In this document: positions 33,734-42,417 of the stretch, in pieces
Numbering within the stretch: the first letter of the stretch is position 1
Layout of the letters: each line of letters opens with the position of its first letter
Origin: Rhizobium sp. NLR16a
GTDB lineage: Bacteria > Pseudomonadota > Alphaproteobacteria > Rhizobiales > Rhizobiaceae
NCBI RefSeq assembly: GCF_017948245.1
Contig: NZ_CP072866.1
Span: 62,001-126,000 of the forward strand
DNA length: 64,000 bases
Reading direction: 5' to 3'
The notes under the pieces: model-generated
The model's input: only the letters and a program-made list of their open reading frames with translations
What the model was told of the DNA's origin: nothing
Database searches by the model: none
Program-made: the position numbers and the translations under genes

Positions 33734-34714
33734 TCAGGCCTGGACGAAGGCCAGCAGGTCGGCGTTCAGCACGTCGGCATTCACGGTCAGCATGCCATGC
33801 GAGAAACCCAGGTAGGTCTTCAGCGAACCCTTCTTCAGAAGCTTCCTCGACTTCAGCGCCGAGTCCGCAATCGGAACGATTTGGTCGTCTTCCCCATGCA
33901 AGACGAGCGTCGGAACGGTGATTGCCCTCAGGTCCTCCGTCTGGTCGGTTTCGGAGAAGGCCTTGATACCATCGTAATGGGCCTTGGCGCCGCCCATCAT
34001 GGCCTGACGCCACCAGTTCTGGATCACGCCTTCCTGCACCTTGGCGCCTTCCCGGTTGAAGCCGTAGAACGGCCCGGCCGGAACGTCGCGAAAGAACTGC
34101 GCGCGGTTGGCGGCAAGTGCCGAGCGGAACCCGTCGAACACTTCCATCGGTAGGCCTTCGGGATTGGCCTCTGTCTTGAGCATCAGCGGCGGCACGGCCG
34201 AAACGAGAACCGCCTTGGCGACGCGGCCGGCAGGTTCGCCGTGCTTGGCCACATAACGGGCGACCTCGCCGCCACCGGTGGAATGACCGATATGGACGAC
34301 ATTCTTCAAGCCGAGCGCCTCGACGACGGCAAAGGCATCGGCTGCGTAATGGTCCATATCGTGACCGTCGGCCACCTGGGCGGATCGGCCATGGCCACGC
34401 CGGTCATGGGCGACGACGCGAAAACCTTTCGACAGAAAAAACAGCATCTGCGCATCCCAGTCGTCGGACGACAGCGGCCATCCATGGTGGAACATGATCG
34501 GCTGGGCATCCTTAGAGCCCCAATCCTTGTAGAAGATTTCGACGCCGTCTTTGGTGGTTACATATGGCATGTTCTTGGATCCTTCGATTGGGTTGATGGT
34601 AGGAGCCGCATTGGCTGCGAAACTGAGAGAGGGTGAAATTGCCATGGCTGCTGCAGCGGCGCCAATGGACAACAGCGCGTCGCGGCGGGTCATGGAATGG
34701 CGAGGTTGGGTCAT
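33734..34714 (-). CDS. Tat-exported alpha/beta hydrolase (non-heme chloroperoxidase-like)
   Basis: This 326-residue protein has a twin-arginine signal (SMTRRDALLSIGAAAAAM) and an alpha/beta-hydrolase domain from about residue 50. The catalytic triad is visible: Ser in GHSTGGG, Asp in HGEDDQIVP and His in GFSHGML. The pattern YKDWGSKDAQPIMFHHGWP is typical of esterases related to cofactor-free haloperoxidases. The ATG at 34714 follows CAGGACGAAG. The ATTGC triple element 90 bp upstream puts it in the LysR regulon. Confidence 0.9.
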   Translation of the reverse strand: MTQPRHSMTRRDALLSIGAAAAAMAISPSLSFAANAAPTINPIEGSKNMPYVTTKDGVEIFYKDWGSKDAQPIMFHHGWPLSSDDWDAQMLFFLSKGFRVVAHDRRGHGRSAQVADGHDMDHYAADAFAVVEALGLKNVVHIGHSTGGGEVARYVAKHGEPAGRVAKAVLVSAVPPLMLKTEANPEGLPMEVFDGFRSALAANRAQFFRDVPAGPFYGFNREGAKVQEGVIQNWWRQAMMGGAKAHYDGIKAFSETDQTEDLRAITVPTLVLHGEDDQIVPIADSALKSRKLLKKGSLKTYLGFSHGMLTVNADVLNADLLAFVQA

Positions 34715-35262
34715 CTTCGTCCTGCGATTTCGTTATTGAAAACTTCAGCTAACTTGTGTTCGTCTGACAGGGGTAATATTGCCGTCACATCCTCACATCC
34801 ACAATTGCGGGAATAATTGCGAGTTTATTGCGTCGCGTGAAATAATGGGAGGTCTGGCCCGGGCCTGACGTGCTCCTGTCGTGAGGCCATCTAATTTTCC
34901 TGAAGCAGGCGGCGGACGGCATACAAGATGAGCCCGGTGCCAAAAGCGTCACCGTGGCTCACTTCCGATCGAACGGATCGCAGCCTGCCAGCAGACGCGA
35001 ACGCGTTCATGTCCTGGCGATCGGATTGCTAAACGGGCCTCAGAGCATTCTAGGAGATCTCCGCCCTCGCGGAGCCAATGTGACAGCGATCGGCTGAATC
35101 CAAGACGTCGCAGCCTGGCACGATCCGCATTTGGCCGCGTCGAGCAACGGTTGCCAAGCCAGGCTCGAAGCTCCCGGTCATTCTCAATGCAAAAGCAGGA
35201 GACGCACGAGGAAAATTCGAACATGCAACTGGCAACCGAGATAGTCGCTCATCCCGATTGGA
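34715..35262. other. Intergenic region with the ATTGC element; otherwise empty
   Basis: The first 120 bp hold the promoter region of the Tat-exported hydrolase, including the triple ATTGC element. In the remaining 420 bp I see no gene, repeat or convincing hairpin; a 91-codon minus frame at 34949-35224 lacks a start signal and family resemblance. Confidence 0.5.
34804..34832. promoter_or_regulatory. Shared repeat element (ATTGCG x3, outer spacing 23 bp)
   Basis: ATTGCG occurs at 34804, 34816 and 34827, the same 12 and 11 bp steps as at 30702-30730. It lies 90 bp upstream of the exported alpha/beta hydrolase gene. A further ATTGCC lies at 34778. Confidence 0.7.
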
Positions 35263-35667
35263 TCAGCTCGCCCGGGAGACGCCGGCCGGCCTCGAAACCT
35301 CGCTGCCCGAGAAGATGATGACGGCGAACATCAGCACGCCGGCGAAGGCGATGAGCGAGGAAATGGCGACAATCGGTTCCACCGCCGTGTTTCCGGAAAG
35401 CATCAGATAAAGGGACGGGATCAGCACCGCGACACCGAAGGTGTAGACGACGTACTGGATCATCGCCAGGCGCTTCTCGGCCTTGTGTGGATTGAGCGCG
35501 TGGTAAACGCCGAAGAGCGCCATGGTGACCCAGCCGAGCAGGTTGGCGTGGGCATGGGCCCCGGTCGGTGCGTGATTACCTGAGATCGACATGTGAAGGC
35601 CGATCGAGATGCCGGCGATCAGAAAAATGATGGCGGTCTTGAAGTAAAGATTTGCGATGCGTGGCAT
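35263..35667 (-). CDS. Four-helix membrane protein, heme-copper oxidase subunit I-like
   Basis: This 134-residue protein has four membrane helices. The segment GAHAHANLLGWVTMALFGVYH resembles the histidine-bearing helix of cytochrome oxidase subunit I (CcoN/NorB type), and an additional His is in GLHMSISGNHAP. It is far too short for an oxidase subunit. Similar short proteins are often annotated as oxidase-like and may bind heme. GAGGGGAAAAACA before the ATG supports the start. Function unknown. Confidence 0.7.
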   Translation of the reverse strand: MPRIANLYFKTAIIFLIAGISIGLHMSISGNHAPTGAHAHANLLGWVTMALFGVYHALNPHKAEKRLAMIQYVVYTFGVAVLIPSLYLMLSGNTAVEPIVAISSLIAFAGVLMFAVIIFSGSEVSRPAGVSRAS

Positions 35668-35964
35668 TGTTTTTCCCCTCTGTAGCCGACGAAACCTAGC
35701 ATGTTTTCAAGCTTCTGAGAACGAGCGCATTGGAGATCTTTGGAGCGCCAGCCCCGTTGCCGAGTTACAGTAGAAATATTGCCGGGAAGCGAGGCGACAT
35801 TGGACGACATTGCCGGCGGGCGAAGCAGGTTAACCCGGATGACAGCTGTCAGTGGAACTTGTTACGGCGGCTTGCCCGCAGGCACGCTCCGGCTGGAACA
35901 GGTTGGTTGAACTAAGCCACAAGCGTCGCGGAACCGAGAACCAACCGCGGGCGTTTGTTGGATC
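35668..35964. other. Divergent intergenic region
   Basis: This 297-bp region separates the membrane protein from the plus-strand hydrolase. The only clear signal is an EcfG-type site at 35930-35955. No gene is seen. Confidence 0.5.
35930..35955 (+). promoter_or_regulatory. EcfG-type promoter candidate
   Basis: GGAAC at 35930-35934 and CGTT at 35952-35955 are separated by 17 bases, a full match to the general stress promoter form. It ends only 9 bp before the ATG at 35965, which would give a nearly leaderless mRNA. Confidence 0.5.
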
Positions 35965-36858
35965 ATGTTGAAGCAGCAGGCATTTCGCCCCCGGATCGGC
36001 ACGATTTACCAGATTGACAAGCAGCAGGTGCATGTTCTGGAGAGCGGCGACATGAACGCAAGACCGGTCCTTGTCCTCCATGGCTGCGGGAGCCTGGGTG
36101 AAGAGGTTCTGCTTCCGTTCGCTCAGAGCCCGTTCCGAATGGTGGCCCCCGATCGTCCGGGCTACGGTTTCAGCAGCCCTCTTCCTCTCGCTGAACGAGG
36201 ACCGGTAGGCCAATCCTTTTGGCTTGAGCGCCTGATCGATGCAATGGACCTGCATTGCGTCTCGATCGTAGCCCACTCCATCGGCAGCGCACCGGCACTT
36301 CATCTGGCCGCGCGCCGGCCGGAACTGGTGAACGGATTGCTGCTGATTTCGCCGTGCTGCAGGCCCGTCCCACCAAAACCGCTGCTCATCCTCCGGGCGG
36401 CCGTTGCCCCGATGGTGGGATCCATGATCCGTCAGCACGTAATCAGCCGATGGGCAGCGTTTTTTCTCGAGCGTGGTCTGCGGTCGTCATCCTGTCCAAA
36501 CACGTTACCTCCCCAGCTATCGGTGTTGCCGGCCGCTCATATGGTCAATCCGGGCGCAATTGAAACAATGGCTAACGAGCTGCGGGCCTTCAACAAAGAC
36601 ATGGAACTTCTGCCGCAGCTGCCCGGCAATCTTCCATTACACGTCCTGTTCGGTTCGGAGGATCGCATAGTTCAGCCGGCCTGGCATATCGATGGCCTTC
36701 GGCAGAAACATCCGGGGCCGACGGTCAGGGTGATCGAGGGCGTCGGCCACCTTCCGCATCATGTTGTGCCAGCCGTAGCCCGACAGATGCTGAGCGACCT
36801 TGCGAGGGAGCGAGTACAGCAATCTTCTGAGCGGCAGCATTTGGCTGGTGTCGCGTGA
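35965..36858 (+). CDS. Alpha/beta-hydrolase fold protein
   Basis: This 297-residue protein has the oxyanion-hole motif LVLHGCGSLGEE near residue 36, APDRPGYGFS, the nucleophile Ser in VAHSIGSAPAL, Asp in LFGSEDRIVQPAW and His in VIEGVGHLPHH. It lacks a signal peptide and is probably cytosolic. No ribosome-binding site precedes the ATG, which fits the nearly leaderless transcript predicted from the EcfG-type site just upstream. The substrate is unknown. Confidence 0.85.
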   Translation: MLKQQAFRPRIGTIYQIDKQQVHVLESGDMNARPVLVLHGCGSLGEEVLLPFAQSPFRMVAPDRPGYGFSSPLPLAERGPVGQSFWLERLIDAMDLHCVSIVAHSIGSAPALHLAARRPELVNGLLLISPCCRPVPPKPLLILRAAVAPMVGSMIRQHVISRWAAFFLERGLRSSSCPNTLPPQLSVLPAAHMVNPGAIETMANELRAFNKDMELLPQLPGNLPLHVLFGSEDRIVQPAWHIDGLRQKHPGPTVRVIEGVGHLPHHVVPAVARQMLSDLARERVQQSSERQHLAGVA

Positions 36859-36979
36859 GTGGGCCCTTGAATGATCGCCTGCGGTTTGCTGCGCCGCGAA
36901 ATTATTTTGCATCGCAGCGACTTTTCGCCATCACGTTGGTTAGAGTCGAGCTTCGTGCCTGAAACGCGAAGGAAACGAC

Positions 36980-38077
36980 ATGAAAATCCAGCGTTCACAA
37001 TCGCGCCGTCTGAACGAACTTCGCAACTTCGGAAACAACCCCGGCAATCTCAAAGCTTTCATATACCAACCGCGCAATCCCCTTCCCCTTGCACCGTTGG
37101 TCGTCGTCCTTCATGGCTGCACGCAAAATGCCGATGGGTACGACCGGGGCTCCGGCTGGTCTCGGCTTGCCGACGAAGAAGGTTTTCTGCTGCTTTATCC
37201 CGAGCAGCAACGCGCAAACAACCAGAACCTTTGCTTCAACTGGTTCCAGCCTGAAGACACCCGGCGAGGTACTGGGGAGGCTCTGTCGATTTACCAGATG
37301 ATCATCGCAATGGTCGCCGCAGGTCAAATCGACCCCGCCAAGATATTTGTCACCGGGCTGTCCGCCGGCGGTGCGATGAGTGCCGTCATGCTGGCGACCT
37401 ATCCCGAGATCTTTGCCGGTGGCGCCGTCATCGGCGGATTGCCCTACGGCTGCGCAGCGACGGTGACCGCCGCCTTCGAACAGATGCAGGGAAAGAGGGT
37501 ATCGCCGCCCGATGAGCTGAAGCGAGTTGTTCGAAACGCATCCGAACACGACGGCCCTTGGCCCACTTTGTCGGTCTGGCACGGCACTCATGATCACACT
37601 GTCAAGCCGCGCAACGGCGATCAGATCGTCGAGCAGTGGCGACGGATCCATGCACTTCAGAAGGCGCCGGCCATAAAGAATGTCAACGGTAACAAGCGCA
37701 AGATATGGGTGGATTCGGCAGGTCGCGAGGTGCTCGAGCAATTCGAGATCGCCGGCATGGCGCATGGCGTGCCGCTCGCGACGCGTGGTGAACGTGGCCT
37801 CGGCGTCGAAGGGCCGTTCATGCTCGAGACCGGCATATCGTCAACAAGGGAAATCGCCCGTTTCTGGCAGATTCTGCAACATGACGGCAGAGATGAGGTC
37901 GAGTCGCTCCGGGTTCACAATAGCGGCGGCGGCTTCGATGGGGAAATCATCCTGCCAGGGGCAGTCGTCGAGGTAAGGTCTCCTTCCGGCAAAGAAGGCC
38001 CCGAAAGCCAGCCAAACTCAAGTTCGATAGCGCGCACCATTTACAATGCACTCAAAGCCGCGGGTCTTGTTCGATGA
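36980..38077 (+). CDS. PHB depolymerase-family esterase
   Basis: This 365-residue protein belongs to the esterase family that includes poly(3-hydroxybutyrate) depolymerases and feruloyl esterases. Marks are VVVLHGCTQNADGYD near residue 42, the catalytic Ser in VTGLSAGGAMSAVM near 131, SVWHGTHDHTVKP with the Asp/His region, and the C-terminal His region GMAHGVPLATRG. No Sec signal peptide is clear, so it is likely intracellular. GGAAACGAC precedes the ATG. The true substrate may be an aromatic or polymer ester. Confidence 0.88.
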   Translation: MKIQRSQSRRLNELRNFGNNPGNLKAFIYQPRNPLPLAPLVVVLHGCTQNADGYDRGSGWSRLADEEGFLLLYPEQQRANNQNLCFNWFQPEDTRRGTGEALSIYQMIIAMVAAGQIDPAKIFVTGLSAGGAMSAVMLATYPEIFAGGAVIGGLPYGCAATVTAAFEQMQGKRVSPPDELKRVVRNASEHDGPWPTLSVWHGTHDHTVKPRNGDQIVEQWRRIHALQKAPAIKNVNGNKRKIWVDSAGREVLEQFEIAGMAHGVPLATRGERGLGVEGPFMLETGISSTREIARFWQILQHDGRDEVESLRVHNSGGGFDGEIILPGAVVEVRSPSGKEGPESQPNSSSIARTIYNALKAAGLVR

Positions 38078-38413
38078 CTTTACGAGGATACCGTCCCGGT
38101 CTGAGGGGAGGGAACCAGCCGCACCGAGTGTGCGGTGATCAACAAAACGGATAGGGCGCACCAGCTCTCTTCGGCCACGGCGTCGGTCGGAGCCTTGAAG
38201 TGCTAGACTAAGCGCATTTGCTCGGGCGCGTAAAAATGGCCATCGGAAAAACCACGAGGGGTATCGATTTGAACAAGGTCATCTGGCCGCGAGGAGGGCG
38301 CCGATCTCCGCGAATGAACCCCGACTGAATGGTGCCTTCAGCTTTCGTTCCGAAGGGAGCGTCTAGAAGAAAGACGTTCAACCGCGGTCTTATCCGCCTG
38401 AGGAGACATATTC
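38078..38413. other. Intergenic region before the curli-like genes
   Basis: This 336-bp gap holds a small hairpin after the esterase gene (38119-38135) and presumably the promoter of the first curlin gene. No gene is recognised. I could not assign a promoter type. Confidence 0.5.
38119..38135 (+). terminator. Small hairpin after the esterase gene
   Basis: CCGCAC and GTGCGG form a 6-bp stem around a 5-base loop 41 bp after the stop codon. It is followed by AACAAAAC rather than a T-run, so it is a weak terminator candidate at best. Confidence 0.3.
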
Positions 38414-38851
38414 ATGATCCGCACGTCTATCATTGCAACCGCACTCGTCGCTCTCGTCGGCATTACCGCCGCCGGCCCCGCCATGGCCAATGATGTTCGT
38501 ATCGAACAATATGGCTGGTCTAACTCTGCCGGCGGGGCACAGGAAGGATACGAAAACCGGATCAGAACCTACCAGAACGGTGGCTACAACCGGATTCTCG
38601 GCCGTCAATATGGTCATCGAAATCTTTCAGCTGTCGGTCAGGAAGGCAACGACAACTATGGCGCCACCTATCAGCGTGGCAACCGCAACGTAGCGGGAAT
38701 TGGCCAATTCGGCTCCAGCCATACGACCATCCTTACCCAGGACGGTAATGGCAACATCGCGGCCGGCGTCCAGGTTGGCCACGGTTGCAGCGCCAATGTC
38801 AGCCAGGGCGGCAACGGCAATGTCGCGGCCTTCGTCCAGGCCTGCCCGTAG
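38414..38851 (+). CDS. Curlin-repeat amyloid subunit (CsgA/CsgB-like)
   Basis: This 145-residue exported protein has a Sec signal peptide (residues 1-25, ending PAMA) and then five to six curlin repeats with the pattern N-x5-Q-x-G-x2-N, such as NLSAVGQEGNDNY, NVAGIGQFG, TILTQDGNGNIAAGVQ and NVSQGGNGNVAAFVQ. Such proteins polymerise into extracellular amyloid (curli) that promotes biofilm and surface attachment. GAGGAGACATATTC gives a strong translation start. It is followed by a CsgH-like gene and a second curlin gene. Confidence 0.88.
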   Translation: MIRTSIIATALVALVGITAAGPAMANDVRIEQYGWSNSAGGAQEGYENRIRTYQNGGYNRILGRQYGHRNLSAVGQEGNDNYGATYQRGNRNVAGIGQFGSSHTTILTQDGNGNIAAGVQVGHGCSANVSQGGNGNVAAFVQACP

Positions 38852-38913
38852 GCGGCTGCAAATGCGGTGAAACAGGTCAAGATCGCAACAGCAGACCATC
38901 AGAGGAAACGACC

Positions 38914-39312
38914 ATGCCAAATTGCATCCAACATCCGCGCCGCGCGATGACGATTCTCGCGCTGGTCCTGCTTCCCGTCGGCGCGGTTTCCGCCATGACG
39001 ACTGCCGACCCATCTGACGGCGCGCAGCTTTGCGAAATCAAAGCAACCCCTGGGGCTGGTATGGTGAGACTGGACGCACTCGTCCACGCCGACATGCATG
39101 TCGGCGGGACTTACACCTTCCATGTCGAAAAAGTGGGAGGCGGCGGAAGCTCCACGATCAACCAGAGTGGCGATTTCGATGCCGCAGAGGGACGCACGGC
39201 AATTCTTGGTTCGGTCTCGCTCGACTCGAAAGGAGCCAAATACAAAGCCACGCTGGACGTCGTCGTCGGGGATAAGAGTTTCAGCTGCGCGAAGCAGATC
39301 GGCGGCAACTAA
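38914..39312 (+). CDS. csgH: CsgH-like curli assembly chaperone
   Basis: This 132-residue periplasmic protein has a Sec signal (residues ~1-26, TILALVLLPVGAVSA). The mature part is a compact beta domain: CEIKATPGAGMVRLDALVHA, then GTYTFHVEKVGGGGSSTINQ, and a C-terminal FSCAKQ. This matches CsgH, the alphaproteobacterial counterpart of CsgC that stops curlin polymerising in the periplasm. Two cysteines, near both ends, may pair. The ATG at 38914 follows AGAGGAAACGA. Its place between two curlin genes supports the call. Confidence 0.8.
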   Translation: MPNCIQHPRRAMTILALVLLPVGAVSAMTTADPSDGAQLCEIKATPGAGMVRLDALVHADMHVGGTYTFHVEKVGGGGSSTINQSGDFDAAEGRTAILGSVSLDSKGAKYKATLDVVVGDKSFSCAKQIGGN

Positions 39313-39483
39313 TCGGCCTCCATGACCTGCAGTCTTCCTGAAAGGGCGCCGGTTTCCGGCGTCCTTTTCCATTCAATCAGGACGAAGCGACTGAACGACA
39401 ACTGAACGGGCAATTCCGACTTGGTTCAGCTGCAGGATGCGAAAGTTGATCATCGGCTGAGGCAGCCGGAAATGGAGATCAGA

Positions 39484-39897
39484 ATGACTCGCAATTTGTT
39501 TAAGATCCTTGCCATCACCCTTCTTGCCGGGAGCCTCGGCCAGGTAGCCGTGTCTGCGCCAGCCTATGCCGGCGGCCGGATCTCGCTCAACCTCGCACCG
39601 AACAATGCTCAGGATGCCGGACTTTTTTCAACGGGGCTGCGCGTCTATTCGCTCTACCGAGGTCTGAAAGATGCTGACATCCGGCAGCGGGGCTGGGGTA
39701 ACGCGGCCGCTATCGCTCAGGCTGGCCGCGGCAACCTGGGGTTCGTCCGGCAACGGGGCAATGGTCATTCCGCGACCTTGCAGCAGAACGGCAACAACAA
39801 TGCCTATGGCATTTTCCAGTATGGGCGAAATACTGAAACGGACGTCGTGCAGGATGGGGATAACGGCGGTGGTGCTACCTTCAGCTATGGCTGGTAA
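39484..39897 (+). CDS. Curlin-repeat protein (second curli subunit)
   Basis: This 137-residue protein has a Sec signal (residues 1-29, ending APAYA), a spacer of about 40 residues, and three to four curlin repeats (AAIAQAGRGNLGFVRQRGNG, SATLQQNGNNNAYGIFQYG). It has fewer repeats and a longer non-repeat N-terminus than the first curlin, so it may be the minor, nucleating subunit; that split is inferred. The ATG at 39484 follows GGAGATCAGA; the frame to 39421 has no support. Confidence 0.83.
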   Translation: MTRNLFKILAITLLAGSLGQVAVSAPAYAGGRISLNLAPNNAQDAGLFSTGLRVYSLYRGLKDADIRQRGWGNAAAIAQAGRGNLGFVRQRGNGHSATLQQNGNNNAYGIFQYGRNTETDVVQDGDNGGGATFSYGW

Positions 39898-39962
39898 GGC
39901 AGTTCACAAGGCTGGGGCGCGACCAGTCAGCGCCCATACCTCTACGGCGAATATTTAAGCCG

Positions 39963-40997
39963 CTAGAATGTAAGCTGCACCTTACAGGCGACCGCACGGT
40001 CGCCGGCAAGGGTGAAGGCTGCGGCGACTTCTTCCAAGGGTAAGCTGTGGCTGATGATCGGCAGGACATCGATCTTGCGGCTTGCGATCAGCCCCGCGGC
40101 AGTGGCGAATTCCTCGTGGAACCGCTGCGTGCCGTGGATATGTAGCTCCTTGCCGACAATGGCGTTGAGTGGGACCGGGATCTCGCCGGTGACGCCGACC
40201 TGCACGATCGTGCCGCGCGGCCGAATGGCGGCGATCGCACTGCGGATCGCGGGTGCGGCGGCCGAGCATTCGAAGACGAGATCGAAATACCCTTTACCCG
40301 CCTCGAATTCGGCAAGTGCCGCAGCCCCGTCGGAAACATTCATCGTGCGGCTGGCGCCCATCGCTTTGGCCCGTGCGAGCGCCGCATCGGCAAGGTCGGT
40401 CACCACGATCTCGGCCGCGCCATGATAACGGGCGGCGGCAACCATCAGGCAGCCGATCGGGCCGGCGCCGGTGACGAGGACGCGTTTGCCCGAGATCTCG
40501 GCGGCGCGCGATGCGGCATGCAGGCAGACGGCGAGCGGCTCGCTGCAGGCCGCTTCCGCGGCGGTCGTCTCGGCTCCCATTTCGAAACATTGCCGGGCCG
40601 GCACCACCAGCCACTCCCGGAACATGCCCTGCTCATGCGGCAGGCGCATCGCGCTTCCCATGAAGCGCATATCGAGGCAATGGATCGGCAGTCGCTTCAA
40701 GCAATATTCGCAATGGCCGCAGGGCTGGCTTGGATTGACTGCGACCAGCGTGCCGGCTTTGAGCTCGACCCCCTCGCCCGCTTGGCTCACCCTCCCCGAG
40801 GCCTCGTGGCCGGGAATGATCGGCTCGCGCACCCTGACCGGCCCGAAGCCGCCGTCCTGATAATAATGCAGGTCGGAGCCGCAGATGCCCGCGGCCGCCA
40901 TCTTGAGAAGCACCTCGCCTGGACCGGGAGCCGGAACCGTGTCCATTTCGACCCTGAGATCGCCTTTTTGGTAAAGCCGCGCCAAACGCGTCTGCAT
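39963..40997 (-). CDS. idnD: L-idonate 5-dehydrogenase-like zinc alcohol dehydrogenase
   Basis: This 344-residue MDR enzyme has catalytic zinc ligands Cys39 and His64/Glu65 (PGHEASG), the structural zinc lobe Cys93, 96, 99 and 107, and the nucleotide-binding GAGPIG near residue 175. The start DLRVEMDTVPAPGPGEVLL and the YYQDGGFGPVRVREPI segment fit L-idonate 5-dehydrogenases, which make 5-keto-gluconate. It is the last gene of the TRAP operon, so the imported acid is probably its substrate. Related sorbitol or threonine dehydrogenases are alternatives. Confidence 0.85.
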   Translation of the reverse strand: MQTRLARLYQKGDLRVEMDTVPAPGPGEVLLKMAAAGICGSDLHYYQDGGFGPVRVREPIIPGHEASGRVSQAGEGVELKAGTLVAVNPSQPCGHCEYCLKRLPIHCLDMRFMGSAMRLPHEQGMFREWLVVPARQCFEMGAETTAAEAACSEPLAVCLHAASRAAEISGKRVLVTGAGPIGCLMVAAARYHGAAEIVVTDLADAALARAKAMGASRTMNVSDGAAALAEFEAGKGYFDLVFECSAAAPAIRSAIAAIRPRGTIVQVGVTGEIPVPLNAIVGKELHIHGTQRFHEEFATAAGLIASRKIDVLPIISHSLPLEEVAAAFTLAGDRAVACKVQLTF

Positions 40998-41006
40998 CCT
41001 AGCCTC

Positions 41007-42413
41007 CTATCTCAACAGTCCGAGCTGCTGCGGCAGCCAGAGCGATACGGCGGGAATGAAGGTGATCAGGAGCAGCGCCAGGAACAGCGGCACGAGCCAA
41101 GGCACGATCGCCATCGTCGTGCGTTCGACCGAGAGCTTCGCCACCCGTGACAGCACGAACAACACCATGCCGAGCGGTGGGTGAAGCAAGCCGATCATCA
41201 GGTTCAGCGTCATGATCAGGCCGAACTGGACGGGATCGATGCCGAACTTGGCGACAATCGGCAGAAGGATCGGCACGAGGATGGTGATCGCCGCGATCGT
41301 ATCCAGGAAGCAGCCGACGAAAAGCATCAGCAGGTTCACCAGGATCAGGAACACCCATTTATTGTCGGTGATCGACAGGATCGCATCCGACAGCAGCTGC
41401 GCGGCCTGGCTCACCGTCAAGAGCCACGCGAAGACCGATGCGGCGGTAACGATGAACAAAACGGATGCCGTCGTCTCGATCGTGTCGAAGCTTGCCTTGG
41501 CAAGCGTCGAGAGCGTCATCGTGCGGTAGCGCACGAGGCCGAGGAACAGCGACCAGAGCACGGCGGCGACGGCGGCTTCCGTCGGCGTGAACCAGCCCAT
41601 CGTCATGCCGCCGATCAGGATGACCGGGGTCATCAGCGCCATGACGGCGGAGAAGCCGAAATACCAGTCGAGCGCCAGAAGCACGAGAAGGGCAATGCCC
41701 GCCGCGGCATTCATCGAGAGGCCGGCGCCCATCATCAGATAAATCGCCATAGGCACCATCAGGACAACGACGATTTCCATGCCGGCCGACAGGAGCTCGC
41801 GCACATTGAACGGCGCGTCCGAGCCCCAGCGCTTGCGATAGGCGAAGGCGGCGACGGTGATCATCATCAGCAGCGTCATGACGACGCCCGGCAGGATGCC
41901 GGCCATGAAAAGTGCGCCGATCGAGACGTTCGCCATCATGCCGTAGATGACGAAGGGCAGGGACGGCGGGAAGATCGGCCCGAGTGTGGCGGAGGCGGCC
42001 GTGACGCCGACGGCCGCTTCGACCGGATAGCCATGGTCCTTCATCGCCTTGATCTCGATGGTGCCGATGCCGGCGGCATCGGCGAGCGCTGTGCCCGACA
42101 TGCCGGAGAAGATGACGGAGCCGATGATATTGACCTGCGCCAACCCGCCCTTCATCCAGCCGACCAGGGCGACCGCGAAGGAATAGATGCGGCCGGTGAC
42201 GCCGGCGGAATTCATCAGATTGCCGGCCAGGATGAAGAAGGGCACGGCGAGCAGCGGAAAACTTTCGACGCCGGCGATCATGCGTTGGGCGACGATGATG
42301 TCGGGCGCCACGCCATAAAGGACGATGTAAAGCACGGAGGCGACGGCCATCGAAATGGCGACGGGTACGCCGACCAGCATCAGCAGCAGAAACGAGCCAA
42401 GAAGCAGCAGCAT
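41007..42413 (-). CDS. dctM: TRAP transporter large permease (DctM)
   Basis: This 468-residue protein with about 12-13 membrane helices is the ion-coupled channel of a TRAP importer. LVGVPVAISMAVASVLYIV opens the DctM domain and NLMLLVGCFLDT-like (NLLMLFVGCFLDTIAAI) lies in the C-terminal half, as in the family. At 468 residues it is slightly longer than the usual ~430. It follows the small permease after four bases and precedes idnD, so importer and dehydrogenase are co-expressed. Confidence 0.93.
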   Translation of the reverse strand: MLLLLGSFLLLMLVGVPVAISMAVASVLYIVLYGVAPDIIVAQRMIAGVESFPLLAVPFFILAGNLMNSAGVTGRIYSFAVALVGWMKGGLAQVNIIGSVIFSGMSGTALADAAGIGTIEIKAMKDHGYPVEAAVGVTAASATLGPIFPPSLPFVIYGMMANVSIGALFMAGILPGVVMTLLMMITVAAFAYRKRWGSDAPFNVRELLSAGMEIVVVLMVPMAIYLMMGAGLSMNAAAGIALLVLLALDWYFGFSAVMALMTPVILIGGMTMGWFTPTEAAVAAVLWSLFLGLVRYRTMTLSTLAKASFDTIETTASVLFIVTAASVFAWLLTVSQAAQLLSDAILSITDNKWVFLILVNLLMLFVGCFLDTIAAITILVPILLPIVAKFGIDPVQFGLIMTLNLMIGLLHPPLGMVLFVLSRVAKLSVERTTMAIVPWLVPLFLALLLITFIPAVSLWLPQQLGLLR

Positions 42414-42417
42414 CGGG

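Noticed and set aside
38110..38140. EcfG-type promoter at GGAAC 38111 before the curlin gene
   Set aside because: No GTT occurs at 16-18 bases; the segment is the small hairpin instead.
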